Positions 13,970-24,920 of a stretch of DNA of 64,000 bases are shown in pieces. The notes beneath the pieces are model-generated. The model saw only the letters and a list, made by a program, of their open reading frames with translations, was not told where the DNA came from and made no database searches. Position numbers and translations under genes: made by a program. The DNA comes from Temnothorax longispinosus (Eukaryota > Arthropoda > Insecta > Hymenoptera > Formicidae), in NCBI RefSeq assembly GCF_030848805.1, contig NC_092365.1, positions 19,397,049 to 19,461,048 on the forward strand. Reading direction: 5' to 3'. Every line of letters starts with the position of its first letter. The first letter of the stretch is position 1.

Positions 13970-14005
13970 CATTAACATATTGATCTGTCGATCAATATGT
14001 TAATG
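13970..14005. repeat. Perfect 16-bp-arm hairpin
   Basis: The arm CATTAACATATTGATC at 13970-13985 is followed by the 4-nt loop TGTC and its exact reverse complement at 13990-14005. A 16/16 match over so short a loop is unusual for chance. It is too short for a normal pre-miRNA (arms are usually about 30 nt). It could be a dyad binding site containing TTAA and GATC half-sites, or a cruciform-prone repeat remnant. Confidence 0.9.
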
Positions 14006-16380
14006 CCTGCACGTGTGCGCGCACGGAAATAAAGTTATCGCGAAAGTTTGCGACAATTTGGAAACAGCGGTTTTTTTTTTGCTCTCTGGGTTACAGTAAT
14101 TGAGAGGTGGCAGGCAAATTGGCTCGATAGCCGCTAGCGCCAGATTATCACGCGACCGGTCTGCCTCGACGCAACATTTTAAAGCGGATATGCCAGAGTT
14201 TTGCGCGTGATATGTCCAATACATCAGTACATCACACATCACGATGTGTGACACGTCTCGCGAACGCATCGCGTTTCTTGTTCCGAATTCTTTATAGATT
14301 TAACAGTTTTTCATCGAGTATCGGAAAAATTTTATTCAGTTTACTACGTTAACGGTACACGCAGAAGCAAACTATTTCCCGTTGGTTTTAGTTTGACGTT
14401 AGATTTAGTTCTGAACAAATAACACAATGGCAATCTTGAAGTTTTCTTGCACAATATTGGATGCTTTATTATGAAGATTTCCAAACGCATTTTATTCTCA
14501 GCCCTCCGTCTGGCGTTTCAACGACAACGTAATTCCCTTCCTCAGAGAAAGCTTTGATGGCGCTGATCCGGCGTATTGATTCCTCCACCAGCTTGGTTAA
14601 AGGTTACATCGACGACGGAAATTTCGATGGATTTCTGATCCACACTCGTAAAGGTTTATTGAGACTCCGAGGACCGATAACGGATGAAAAGGAAGAAAGA
14701 AAAGTCAGTTCTTTTATTTTTTTGCGTTCTTGCACGCGACGTGGTGGTCCGTCATCCTTATTCGCGTCCCTCTTGCTACTTCTCGTCATCCTATATTACT
14801 TTTTCGTCAAGCTCAATCTACGAATCTCGTTCTGCCCCGTCGACGTTTTTGCCGTACGTAGAAATCAGGATTTTGAACTTTATCACTCGTAATCTTATCT
14901 TATGGCCATCATACAGTCTCCTTATGGTCGTCTTATGGCTGCAACATAAGAAGGATAATAGAACTGAATAGAATAGGATGTAGTAATTCAAACAAATATT
15001 ACGTTATCGGCGACATTAGTATATAACTACGATTAGAGTTTAGAATTTTTGGTTCTTTATTTTCTTATGCAGTTACGTTTATGATTACTACATCATCATT
15101 TATGGATGACAAAATCGTAAGAAAGCAATCGTGCAACTTTAAAAGATGACTATTAAAACATTTTTCAAGGAAATAACTAATGGCTTTTATAACGACATCT
15201 AAAATTGCAATTGATATAATCAGAAAGCTTGTGAATTTTTATTAATCTTATAAAGTCAAATTTGCTATTATATATAGATATATTCTACTGTACACAAGTG
15301 TTTCCGATGTTAACAATTTCATGAAATATCAAGTTCACTTCAAATTGTGTTAATTATACTGCTAAAGATGTGCGTGGGCGAAGAAACTGATGACAGAAAA
15401 GAAATGAAAAGCGCAGGCAAATCGTAAAAGAGATGAGATAAATCTCGAAACAGGAAATCGAACGCTTTGCGTTCCTGTCTTTCTAATTAACTCTATTCTG
15501 CAACAAAAACAGCTTCATTAGGAGAGAACAATGCAATTAAGGGCTTCCCCAGGAGGATAAATGCGGATCAACGGCAGGGTGGGTGGATCAGACGCGGCCT
15601 CGTCTGAGAGGCATCCGTCGCTCCTCCGTTATCGATCAGCAGCAAGAAAGGGTGAACACCCCGTCGAGAGTGCTAGCACCCCCTCGCCCGATGAATATTT
15701 CGCATAAACAATCTGATTCGACGAATTTCACAGACGACGTCTCAGCCCTCGTCGATGTTCTCTCCCTCCCCCCTCTCTCCCTCTCTCTCTCTTTCTCTCT
15801 TGCCCTTCTCTTGATTTCTCTTATTTACCTTTAAAGTTATTTTCTTTATACTTTTTCGTCGCTGAACGCTTCAATCAAGTCGATTTCTTTGAAATAGAAA
15901 TTAGACGTAAAAGAAAACATGTTCAAAAGATGAAGGTATTTGGTTTTTTTTTTAATCAAGATTCTTTCGAGTTGCAAATATATTACGAATATCTTTATTA
16001 AAAATTAATATACATATTAATAAAGAACATATATTCTCTATATATTTATGTTAAATTCTTATTGGAAAATACGAATGATAAGATTAAATCAATTATTAAC
16101 TTATGGAAAATGGCTGTTTTATATGTAGCAATATACATATCGCGAATACTTTTTAATTTTTTTTTACATAAACAAAAAAAGAATGCTATTATAATTCCAT
16201 TGTGCAATCTTCTTACACAAAAATGGCACCAACTACACAAATAAATATCTTTCTGATAGCGCCGTGTGTTAGAAAGGAAAAAAAAACAGATAGGGCCAAA
16301 GTGCTTCCGGCATTGTACTCTCTTTCCTATTGAACGTTACACGAAAAACTTCTACCAGTCGGTGAAGTTAAATAAATGCT
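14006..16380. other. Non-coding stretch, no gene recognised
   Basis: AT-rich unique sequence. A frame at 14554-14892 is open for 112 codons; its first 50 codons read plausibly, but it then runs into low-complexity hydrophobic sequence and I do not recognise it. A T run is at about 14070-14080. A 44-nt pure pyrimidine tract covers 15758-15801. The end of the block is AT-rich. I see no transposon ends or RNA genes. Confidence 0.5.
15758..15801. repeat. Pyrimidine (CT-rich) tract
   Basis: Forty-four consecutive pyrimidines, mostly CT and CCT steps with one CTTT interruption. It is a degenerate microsatellite. Confidence 0.85.
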
Positions 16381-17100
16381 GTGCGAGACTACGATCGGAC
16401 GTCGTCTCGCGGCGGAACGCGCGAATGTTTCGGCAAACGCCGACGATCAGGCGGTAATAACGGCGCCGGCATAAATAATACAGCAGCCAAAGATCCGGAA
16501 GGGAAAAACGTCGATCGAAGTTGGACTACGTGGCTACTTCTTCCCGTAACTACTACTCGGTACGTTCGGGGAGAAAAGAGAAGGATGCTTTTTCCGGTGA
16601 TCTGCTCGGCCGTCGTTGCCGCTTCGTTCGTCGGTGGAAAAGCGATAATAACGAAAAGTTCGCCGTATAGCGGAGGCTCGCGTCGAGGGGGCACGGATGA
16701 AGGGGGAAGGGAAGGGGTGCGGTCCAGCGGTTGGTGGATCGACGCAAGGCGTCGGCGGGGGCACTTCGGAAAGAACAGTGGAGCGTGGAAAACAGTTGAG
16801 GGAACAGAAGAACGGAAAACAGTTGCGAAACTGCTGCAATTCTTCCAAACTGCCGCCCAACCAAGCGCACCATCGCCGCGCCACTCGCGCGCGCGGCCAT
16901 CGGATTCTCCCCGCGCCAACCCCCCGGGGGGATATCACGATGCAATCGTCGTACGCCGTCGTACGGCTCCTTCTACTCTCTCCTTCTCTTCCCGCGCCGT
17001 GCCCCCTGTTGGGTTGGCTTTATCATCTGCTAATAGCGAAATAAAATTGGGACGAAACAAAATTTGCGGCACCGAGGACGCGGGGAAGTGAGCGCGCGTA
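16381..17100. other. GC/CpG-rich block with overlapping open frames
   Basis: The window's longest open frame (236 codons, 16381-17091, plus strand) lies here. At least three minus-strand frames (for example 16389-16919, 176 codons) and another plus frame (16697-17044) are open over the same DNA. All read as Arg/Ser/Pro/Gly-rich sequence without domains. The simplest reading is a GC-rich block lacking TAA and TAG by composition. It could be a CpG-rich promoter or 5' exon, but no splice or start context distinguishes one. Confidence 0.5.
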
Positions 17101-18017
17101 TCCTTTCCTTGTAGAATGTAGAATGGCGATAGATGCGTCGCGGCCGGATCCTCGAAAACTTTGAACATCGCATTATGCCGAAGTGCAGTCGTATAGCGAA
17201 GCTGATCCCGAGTTGCTGCTGCATCGGGAATTTTGGCAGGGTTCCGTTGTACGTCTGTGATTTCCCGTGTCGTCGGCGGGTTCTCGAGGCCTTTGTCTGC
17301 TAACGGTTTTCAGTTTTGCTATGTGCGGCTTTAATTAAATTTGTGAGACGCGAAGAGGATTATCCCATTGCTCCAGAGAGCCGCGCTTCGAAGAGAAGAA
17401 CAGGGCTTCTTTTCCGGATATACCGCCATTTATTAATTCTGACTTGAGGTTTTATGGCGCTCGAAGTAAGTTTCTTAAAGCGACTCTCAGATGTTCGGAG
17501 AGCTATTAATTCATGTGATAAGAAATGCTATCAGGCGCACTGACGTTCGAGCTGACGTTCTCTTTATGGTACGTTTACTACTTTTAAGTCAACGAAGGGT
17601 ATGCCACGATACTATATACGGAGTTACCCCGCCTGTTTTGTATTCTAGCACTTCCTGATCTCGTTTTGAGAAAGTCTTCGGGACCAGTGCAGCATGGTAC
17701 ATATGAGGGAATTCAATGTTCAAAGTTTGGGCGTGAATGCGATACTTATTGTCACGAATACTGCACTTTCATGCTCCTATTGGGATATTTTGTACTTTGG
17801 TTTCCTACCGTTATACAATACGTTTCACCTGTTGTATTTCACAAAAGATATTATTAAAATAGATTTTAAATCTATAAATATATTAAAAGATAATCTTAAT
17901 AACTTTAAGTAATAGATGATAATTATTTTATTGAAAACAAATTAGAAAATTTTATAATATTATCTAACAATTGTACGAGATATATATTATATATATATAA
18001 ATGTTGTCTTTTTTAGG
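17101..18017. other. Non-coding stretch, no gene recognised
   Basis: Mixed sequence becoming strongly AT-rich after 17800, with TA-rich runs near 17980-18000. A strong splice-donor-like GTAAGT at 17466-17471 directly follows an in-frame ATG plus three codons (17454-17465). This alone is weak evidence of a first coding exon. Confidence 0.5.
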
Positions 18018-18210
18018 CTAATATTAGATTGTGTTAATATCAGAATTCATTGGGAGCTTTCCAGCAAGCGACACAAGTCGACACAAACGTCATTCTATCT
18101 TTCTTTTTTGGCATGAGTAACAAAGACAAAATGACACTTGTGTCGACTTGTGTCGCTTGCTGGAAAGCTCCCACTGTTAATATTAGATTCATTGTTAATA
18201 TTAGATTATT
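18018..18210. repeat. Four short AT-rich direct repeats split by a hairpin element
   Basis: Units resembling TGTTAATATTAGATTCAT lie at about 18018-18031 (partial), 18032-18050, 18175-18192 and 18193-18210. The hairpin at 18051-18173 sits at a unit boundary, apart from one extra C at 18174. Either the hairpin was inserted into an existing array, or one unit is an 18-19 bp target duplication. Confidence 0.75.
18051..18173. mobile_element. 123-bp near-perfect hairpin, MITE-like
   Basis: Arms of about 52 bp (18051-18102 and 18122-18173) surround a loop of about 19 bp. The outer 36 bp match perfectly, starting TGGGAGCTTTCCAGCAAGCG; the inner part has about four mismatches. Each arm contains a 10-bp direct doublet related to CGACACAAGT. 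There is no coding capacity. The ends do not identify a superfamily to me and no short clean target duplication is seen. It resembles a foldback or MITE-type element; transcription would give a long double-stranded hairpin RNA. Confidence 0.85.
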
Positions 18211-21200
18211 TGAATTTGTGGCAATTATTAGAATTGATGTGAACGTTAAGATAACTGATTTATCTTCTTCACGATATTTTTAATAAAGCTACCATTTCCA
18301 AAAAAGATTTTCAATATAACGAACTATTCTTATCGCATCGCGCATGTATAAATAATATTCGGCATTATTTAAAAACCAATAAGCGATATATGTCAGTCAG
18401 GATAATAATTAACATTATCGAACGTGACAGTAATCAGCTAGTTTATCGGAATATCGATCTACAAAATCTAGGCCAAGCTAAAGTTAGACAGAAAGATGAA
18501 TCAAAAGTACATAAAATAATTGCTTTATGTTAAAACCGCAGATACAAAAAACATATTAAATTGAGCAGTTAACAAAATTAAATTAATTGAATGAAGACAC
18601 TTCTTTTACTGCTTATCGAATATATCGAAGTTCACAGTTCACAAGTGAATTGCTTCGGGCACTAAAGTACCGGAATATCGTGCCACCTGCTCCTACCTGA
18701 TCCTATGGGGACCAACGGGACTTGAAACATACCGACTTGGACACGGAAAAGGAATGGGAATCGAGAAGAGAGAAGAGAGATTCGACGGCAAGAGGAAAAC
18801 ACCCGTATAAATCAAGTTACGGTGCTTTACCTTTCTCTTATTAGGATGAGCGCATTCTAACCGCTAGAACTTGATCGTTTACTTTTTGTTCTCCGCAGAA
18901 TCTTCCATTTCAAATAAAATCATGTCACTGCCGTTTCCCGAGAAAATTCCGAGTGGCATCGCGCGCGCGAAATATCTAATTTCGGGCTTTAATGACGTCC
19001 AGGAAATTTGGCGCCGCGATTGTCGATAGATCGACACGTGGCGTCTGTGGAAGCAGCTGCGGCTCGATGTTACGTTGCAGGCTTATTGGGATGGAGCAAT
19101 CAGTGCGGTCACCCAATATGCACACTTCCATAGTGTATTTGGCGTATCCAATTGTGTTAATCCATATTATAATTTAGCGGCTAATCAATTTAAAATTTAA
19201 CCAGACGTGAAAACAGATTATTTGAATGACTTATGCACTTGAATTATATATGGTTACATATACTGCGTGCGATACATTTAGGATGTTTCAGTATTTCCCA
19301 ATGAGCATACGATGAGAAATCTTTCAAATGACCACAATTCCTATCGTTCAGAGAAAATCTGTCGGGCCAATATCATAGGGAATCATCGACAGTGCATATC
19401 TCGTTTCGCATATCCCGAATCTGCATCGCTTTGCGAATAAAAAGCAAGCGCTACGCTGAAATAGAAAATCGTGATTCTCCGATACATCCTATTGTGGTCG
19501 GAACGCGAAAAGAACTCTCTTATGACGCGTACGTGCACGTGAGTCGAAAACACATCGGTTCTCTGCGATATCGGAACTCTGCGTGTGCGAACGCACGTGC
19601 AGGATACGCGATGTAGTCCAGTAAATTTTCACTCGACAGCTCCGAAAAAAAAGCTATCTCTAACTGCGAAATCATTTTGAAATGTTCCTTCTATCTAAAA
19701 GCGTATCGCGTTCTCGACAAAGATCGCCATTTTGCTGAAATGTAACACTCTTAATAGTTCTCCGTATATTATTGCTTCGCGATAGTAATAATTTAAAATT
19801 CGTGTATTCTTGACAAATGTAACGGAAGGGAAAGAAAGGGTGTAGCTAGACGGAACGGTTACGGACTGAAAATTATTAAATGCGCGACAATTCTGCGTTA
19901 ATTAATGTAGAGAAGGGATTATTTGTTTAGCTTTTAAGTCCCCGGGCAGTTACCGGATGCTCGAGATTGTCTCAGGAGCTATTTATTTATTCCTCTCCTA
20001 CAACAATGCCGCGGCCCTCCGATGGGAATCGTTCGAGGGTAGAAATCGACGTGCTCCTCTGATTACGACCGAGTTTCTTCTCTCTCCGGCTCCCTCTGTC
20101 TATTTTCGACTCCGTCTCTCTGTTTCTCTCTACCTTCCCCTCTTTCTGTCCTGGTTTCCTATCACGCCCATCCGCTCCGCGATTACACTCCGTTTTCAGT
20201 GGCAACGTTTCATTTCGATTTTCCGGAGTTTCCTGCTAGGTGTCAAATGTTCAGCTATTGGATCGTGCGAACGTTCTTCCCGCTGGCTCTTTTTTTTTCT
20301 CTCGCGGAGAGCAGCTTCGCTCGATTTCTCTCGCCGAGAAAATTCGCGTCGACCGCACGTTGATAGCGCTTCGTGACCCCGCGCAAACGATCCTGCTGTT
20401 CTACGGTCGACAGATTGTCAGATTGGCGGAGAAAGTCCGAAATTGTGCGCTACAACGTCGCGAAATTGCTTCCACGTCACGGATGCTGCGTATACCATCT
20501 CGCGGTATGTGCGGAGGGGAATCGGTTTGATTGCGCATAGGAGCGATCATCTAGAAAGTTTATTTTCTGTATCGTTGTGTTTCTTGCATTTAATATATAC
20601 AAGAAATATCAGACGTGCAATGCAATACAGAGGTGCTCTACCCCGTAGTTGATGTATTTCTATGCAAATATTGTTGCGCAAGTTGAGGAAGTATCTTTTC
20701 GTTTCTTTTCCCAAGTAACCGTGTGGATAATAAGGCGTATCCGTGCAAAGTTGAAGCGGACTAGGTGGAGTGCAATGCAATTACGGGACTGGAATGGCGC
20801 GACTGGCTTCATCTACTCTTATTTCCTTCTCGGATGATTCACGGCGCGTAACTTGGTGTGTGCCCGTGAGTAGGTGAGCTCCTGAGGCGCGGCGAAAAAC
20901 TATCTTCGTGAATTTTCAACCAATGGAATTATGTTTCTGATAATAGTTGCATTTGCACGCAATTGGCGTAACGGAAGTCGAGCCGCTAAATATGCACCGA
21001 TTTCAGTTAAGAACCCCGAACTTCTTGCGTTGAGAAAATTTTCCTAGCACCGTAGAAGAAACGTGATAACGAAACGCGATAGACTTTCGTTGCTCTCCAG
21101 TTGTTTTTATACAACATAAGCAAAACTGATCCAGCGTAGCTTTTTCGTTTTCCTGCTAGAATTAACACAGAGAAGATATCACGTACGAAATAAATAAGAT

Positions 21201-22265
21201 ATAAAATGCATTTTAATAAACTGGACGTTAAATAACGTCAGAAATCATTAGAGAGATTTATCTGATGATAATGAACAGTTAATATTACTCGATAGTGTTT
21301 ATTTTAATCTAAGTGCATACGTGTATTAATAATAAAATCTGTAATATAATAACATCAGTGGCTAAATACCAATAGCAGAATATATAATTTACTACAATAA
21401 TATCAATGGCTAAGTGCTAAAAACTTATGATTTATTATAATAACGCCGCGATAAAGATATTAACTATTTAAACAATTAATATGTTGTCTTTGTAGCAAAT
21501 ATAATATTGATCTGCATTTACAGTCTGCTATGATAAAAGGATAGCTAAATTACGTGAGATGGTAACTTCAATTACCGAAGATGAGAGAATTTGCTCGTTG
21601 GCTTGAACTTATATCACCGCTCACGTGTGCCATTGTCGCAACTCGGGTCCCGGTTGTACACTTATATTTTTACTTAGTTGCATGGCGTGCCTTTGGAACT
21701 TTTAGATATCCCCGTATCGTAACTTTCCACAAGCTAAACAACGTTCGTGGCCAAGATTACTTTTCATTTTATCCGCCGTGAAAAGTATCGCCCTGATGCA
21801 CGAGATTTTCAGCGGCAACTTTTAGTAAAACACGGAAGCCACGTATGTAATGTACGCGCGTATGTAGGGTGAGATAGAGAACGAGTATCATGCGACTCGC
21901 GTAATTAATGTGTAAACCTACTTTAATCCTGACCGCGGTCAAGCGCCGAGTTCGCGCAGTTGTCCACCACGTTTCATAGTTAATTCATCCAACTTTAATC
22001 GCCTGTGACACTAACGACTTTTTTATGCACTTACTTCGTGATACGCCCAGTCATAACGGATGTAAAGTATTACATCGTCGCCCTACATTATGAAAGCTCT
22101 TAAGTCCTAAAGTGAATTTTCAGAGAAGATAAAACATGGAGAAAGTAAATATGCGAAGTCCATATATGGACCACGTAGCCTGAACTCTCAAAGTCAACAT
22201 CGATTTCACATTGCGTCGATTGTAAAACCACACTTGTGCTACTAAGCTAACCCTCTATCAATTTA
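18211..22265. other. Mostly unique non-coding stretch, no gene recognised
   Basis: AT-rich sequence alternates with CpG-rich parts (18650-19090, 19370-19620, 19930-20540). A pyrimidine-rich stretch lies at about 20078-20155. An octamer-type site is at 20662-20669. About 21330-21445 holds two to three diverged tandem units of about 50 bp sharing ataatatcaRtggcta. The open frames (the longest at 19957-20376, 139 codons) are overlapping and unrecognised. Confidence 0.5.
21330..21445. repeat. Diverged short tandem repeat, about 50-bp unit
   Basis: The block aacatcagtggctaaata recurs as a diverged copy (aatatcaatggctaagtg) about 46-52 bp downstream. Each is associated with AT-rich text resembling aatctgtaatataataac. 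By eye there are two full units and a partial one. The limits are approximate. Confidence 0.55.
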
Positions 22266-22575
22266 TAAAAAGATTAAATTTAAAATTAAAAAAAGTGTGC
22301 AAATTAAAAACTTGCACATTGCTTCCTTATCATTACAGATCGCTACCATTGCTCCTATGTTATTTCGCTCATAAAGCTTCCTCTAGGAGGAACAGGCTTT
22401 CCTGAGGAAGCCAAACTAATAAATACTAATAATTATGCATCGAATAAAATACAAGCTTCCTCAGAGAGGAGCTTTGTGGGCGAAATAAAATAGGAGCAAT
22501 GGTAGCGATCTGTAATGATGAGGAAGCAATGTGCAAGATTCTAATTTGCACACTTTTTTATTTTTATATCTTTTT
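22266..22575. mobile_element. Long inverted-repeat element, about 300 bp, MITE-like
   Basis: Two arms of about 120-130 bp (about 22266-22398 and 22455-22575) are inverted copies at roughly 90 percent identity. They share the blocks AAAGTGTGCAAATT, CTTGCACATTGCTTCCT, ATCATTACAGATCGCTACC, ATTGCTCCTAT and TTATTTCGC. The spacer of about 55 bp is AT-rich. The arms fade into A/T-rich ends, so the exact termini and any target duplication cannot be fixed. It has no coding capacity. The arrangement fits a non-autonomous DNA transposon or a foldback repeat. Confidence 0.88.
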
Positions 22576-22632
22576 TCTTTCTGTTTCTTTTTCGTATACT
22601 TATTTCTTTGTAAGTCGTCATACTTTACTAGT

Positions 22633-22633
22633 T

Positions 22634-22690
<57 letters not shown>
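22633..22690. repeat. (TA)n tract, left flank of an inserted element
   Basis: TA dinucleotides are nearly continuous for 58 bp and end directly at the terminal repeat of the element starting at 22691. The tract resumes on the other side, so the element appears to have landed inside a TA microsatellite. Confidence 0.95.
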
Positions 22691-22694
<4 letters not shown>

Positions 22695-22906
22695 GGTCTA
22701 GAGGTATGTTCCGGGACTGTTTACGTTCTTTTGAAATGTACAGTCCTGGAATATAACGCATATATATGTAATCAGATTCAAAAAATTGTCCCGAAACGTG
22801 CCGTAGGACATGAATTTTTTCCAGGACAGTCCTGGAAACTGCCAAATGTCCTGGAATATACCGATGTAAAAAAATAAAAGTCCCGGAACATACTTCCGGA
22901 CCTACA
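22691..22906. mobile_element. 216-bp MITE with 28-bp terminal inverted repeats in a TA tract
   Basis: The ends are inverted repeats starting TGTAGGTCYRGARGTATGTT and continuing CCGGGACT, matching at 25 of 28 positions. It is flanked by TA on both sides, consistent with TA target duplication as in Tc1/mariner-type elements; this is inference, because the flanks are TA repeats anyway. The interior has repeated GTCCTGGAATATA blocks and a 21-bp odd palindrome centred near 22828. There is no transposase frame, so it is non-autonomous. The long open frame crossing it on the minus strand (22633-23037) is low-complexity Ile/Tyr sequence and is not a gene. Confidence 0.88.
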
Positions 22907-22961
22907 TATAAAATTATATATATAAATATATATAATATAATATATATATAATATAATATAT

Positions 22962-23000
<39 letters not shown>
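22907..23000. repeat. TA-rich tract, right flank of the element
   Basis: TA, TATAA and TAATA repeats continue to about 22999, forming the right side of the low-complexity tract interrupted by the 216-bp element. Confidence 0.9.
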
Positions 23001-23002
<2 letters not shown>

Positions 23003-24409
23003 TTATACATGTGCAAATATATAACCAAGTTTTCCAATCTTCGAACTCTAAGCGAAACTAAAGCTCACGGAATTGAAGCACGCAACATTTCGCGTTACAT
23101 TGGAACCTATTCTATTTCCTATCTTATTATATAGGTACATTCTACCGCACGCCAATGACGTATCATCCGAATAGAATGGGTTTTACAAACCTAAAACAAT
23201 ATCAACGGAGATTTATCGAATACTTTGCACTCTTGAATTGTGTCAGGAACATTTTGCTATGTTGGTTTTAGCGTTTACAATGACCATCATTCATTAAATG
23301 TAAACATTTGCTCGTGACATCGAGACTCGATCTGCTACAACGTGTTCAAGCGCGACCTAACTAAACGTATATGCAATGTGGCTACTATTATTACGAAATA
23401 ATGTACTGTCGTGTGTACGCAGGGCATATGATTATCAAAAAAATTGTAATTACATTCATGATACTTGATAATGTTTCATTAATTTGCTATTAATATTCAA
23501 ATTATGACAGTCATTGTTAATATATCTGTTTATTAGGTATATTACCGAATAGTTTTGTTACCTACACTTATTGTTATTGACATAATTAATCATTTGAATA
23601 ATTTATGTACATACAATCAAACTATTTCACATAATCGGTTTATCAAAATTCTACAACCTATGCACATAATATTTAAATGAACTTATTGTTAGTAAAGGAA
23701 AAAACATTTTCTATTATGTTAATCCTGTCCGTACGAGATTTCGTGATTGTGAAAGTACACGCAAATCCGACGTGATATATCCCCATGCGCGGACGTTAAT
23801 CAAACTTTAAGATGAAAAACAAATAGTCTTTGTCTCTTCATGTATTTTGCATCGCTGTTGGATGGACGTATTAATATCCGGGAATATAGCAACCACTATC
23901 AGTTCTCTCGCGTGAAGAATTCATTTACTCGACCCAAATAAGAGCACGTGCCCCAGACTCCGATAAAACGATGTGCATAGGTAATTAATCCGTGCCAAAT
24001 TTATTCCCGCGAGCTAGATCGAATCTGGAACCGGTTCGATAATGTAGGTCAAAAGGTCTCGGTGATAAAATTGGGATACTACGATTGACGTAGACGCACG
24101 CGGAGTAACCATTTCTAGATCTAGCCAGCTATCGATTTTCAATCCGTAACCGAGTAACGTTTTAACACTTCGAAAGACGAGATAACGTACGTCGCCAAAT
24201 GATCAAGCGGCAACGGCGAGCGAAAACTCGTTCCTGAAATCGTTCCAAAACTCGTTCGACACATTCTCCTTCGTCCTTCTCTCTCTCCTCCTCACAGCAT
24301 TTCGAATGATTTCCTAACTGGCTCGTAAGAAAGATTGCGCCACTATATCTAGCGATTTACGTCGTTTTATACTCCGGAAAAGTTGCAGTCTATTAGATTA
24401 AATTTTTCT
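23001..24409. other. Non-coding stretch, no gene recognised
   Basis: AT-rich unique sequence to about 23720, then a more balanced CpG-containing part (23740-24300). I see no repeats, RNA-gene signals or plausible exons. Confidence 0.55.
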
Positions 24410-24853
24410 CTAATAGAACAAAGTCGAGTTTTGCCTTATGCGGCCACTGAAATTTTTCTTGATTTTTAAAATATTTTTTTTACTAGAATTTTTGTTTTTT
24501 AAAAGCAGTTTATTCTTATCAGCAACGGACAAGTTGCTAAGTAAGTCGCAAGAGTTACGTTGTTGTATATATATAGAGTGGGCCCAGGTAAAATTTCCGA
24601 ACTTGCACTCGATTGACAAAGCAGAGACAGTCACGTCGCGAAAGTTCTCGCAGGTGCAAAGAGGCACGGTAACTTCGAAGAAAACTTCATCACTATCTGC
24701 GAATTTCCGAACCTTTCCAAGAAGAAAAGCTTTGTCATTCGCATCAGGCGAGCCTGGTGTATCGCTATCTGCATCATCCGTACGACCCCGTGCAAGTTTC
24801 GAAACAATAACTGGATCCTCTCTCGTGTTCCCCGAGCACGAAGATAGAATCAT
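24410..24853 (-). CDS. Possible coding exon or ORF, unknown product (low confidence)
   Basis: This minus-strand frame is open for 147 codons from its first Met; it is open 13 codons further upstream, to a TAA. About the first 100 residues look protein-like: an acidic patch (RTDDADSDTPGSPDAND), then LLGKVRKFADSDEVFFEV, VPLCTCENFRDVTV and IECKFGNFTW, with mixed codon use. The last 45 residues become Lys/Asn/Ser-rich in AT-rich DNA, so a real exon would end earlier; a weak donor-like GTAACT lies just past the IYIQQ codons. The opposite strand is also open (24438-24920), which real coding DNA and chance both allow. I do not recognise a family. Confidence 0.2.
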   Translation of the reverse strand: MILSSCSGNTREDPVIVSKLARGRTDDADSDTPGSPDANDKAFLLGKVRKFADSDEVFFEVTVPLCTCENFRDVTVSALSIECKFGNFTWAHSIYIQQRNSCDLLSNLSVADKNKLLLKNKNSSKKNILKIKKNFSGRIRQNSTLFY

Positions 24854-24920
24854 TTGGGAAAGCTCTTGTCGTCGATGTTTCCAGTCGTCTTATTCCGACC
24901 GTATCGGTGCGCGTGCTTGA

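Noticed and set aside
16381..17091. Longest open frame, 236 codons on the plus strand
   Set aside because: At least four other frames on both strands are open over the same GC-rich DNA and the peptide is Arg/Ser/Pro/Gly-rich without any domain; composition is a sufficient explanation.
22633..23037. 134-codon minus-strand open frame
   Set aside because: It is Ile/Tyr repeat sequence from TA tracts plus the body of a MITE.
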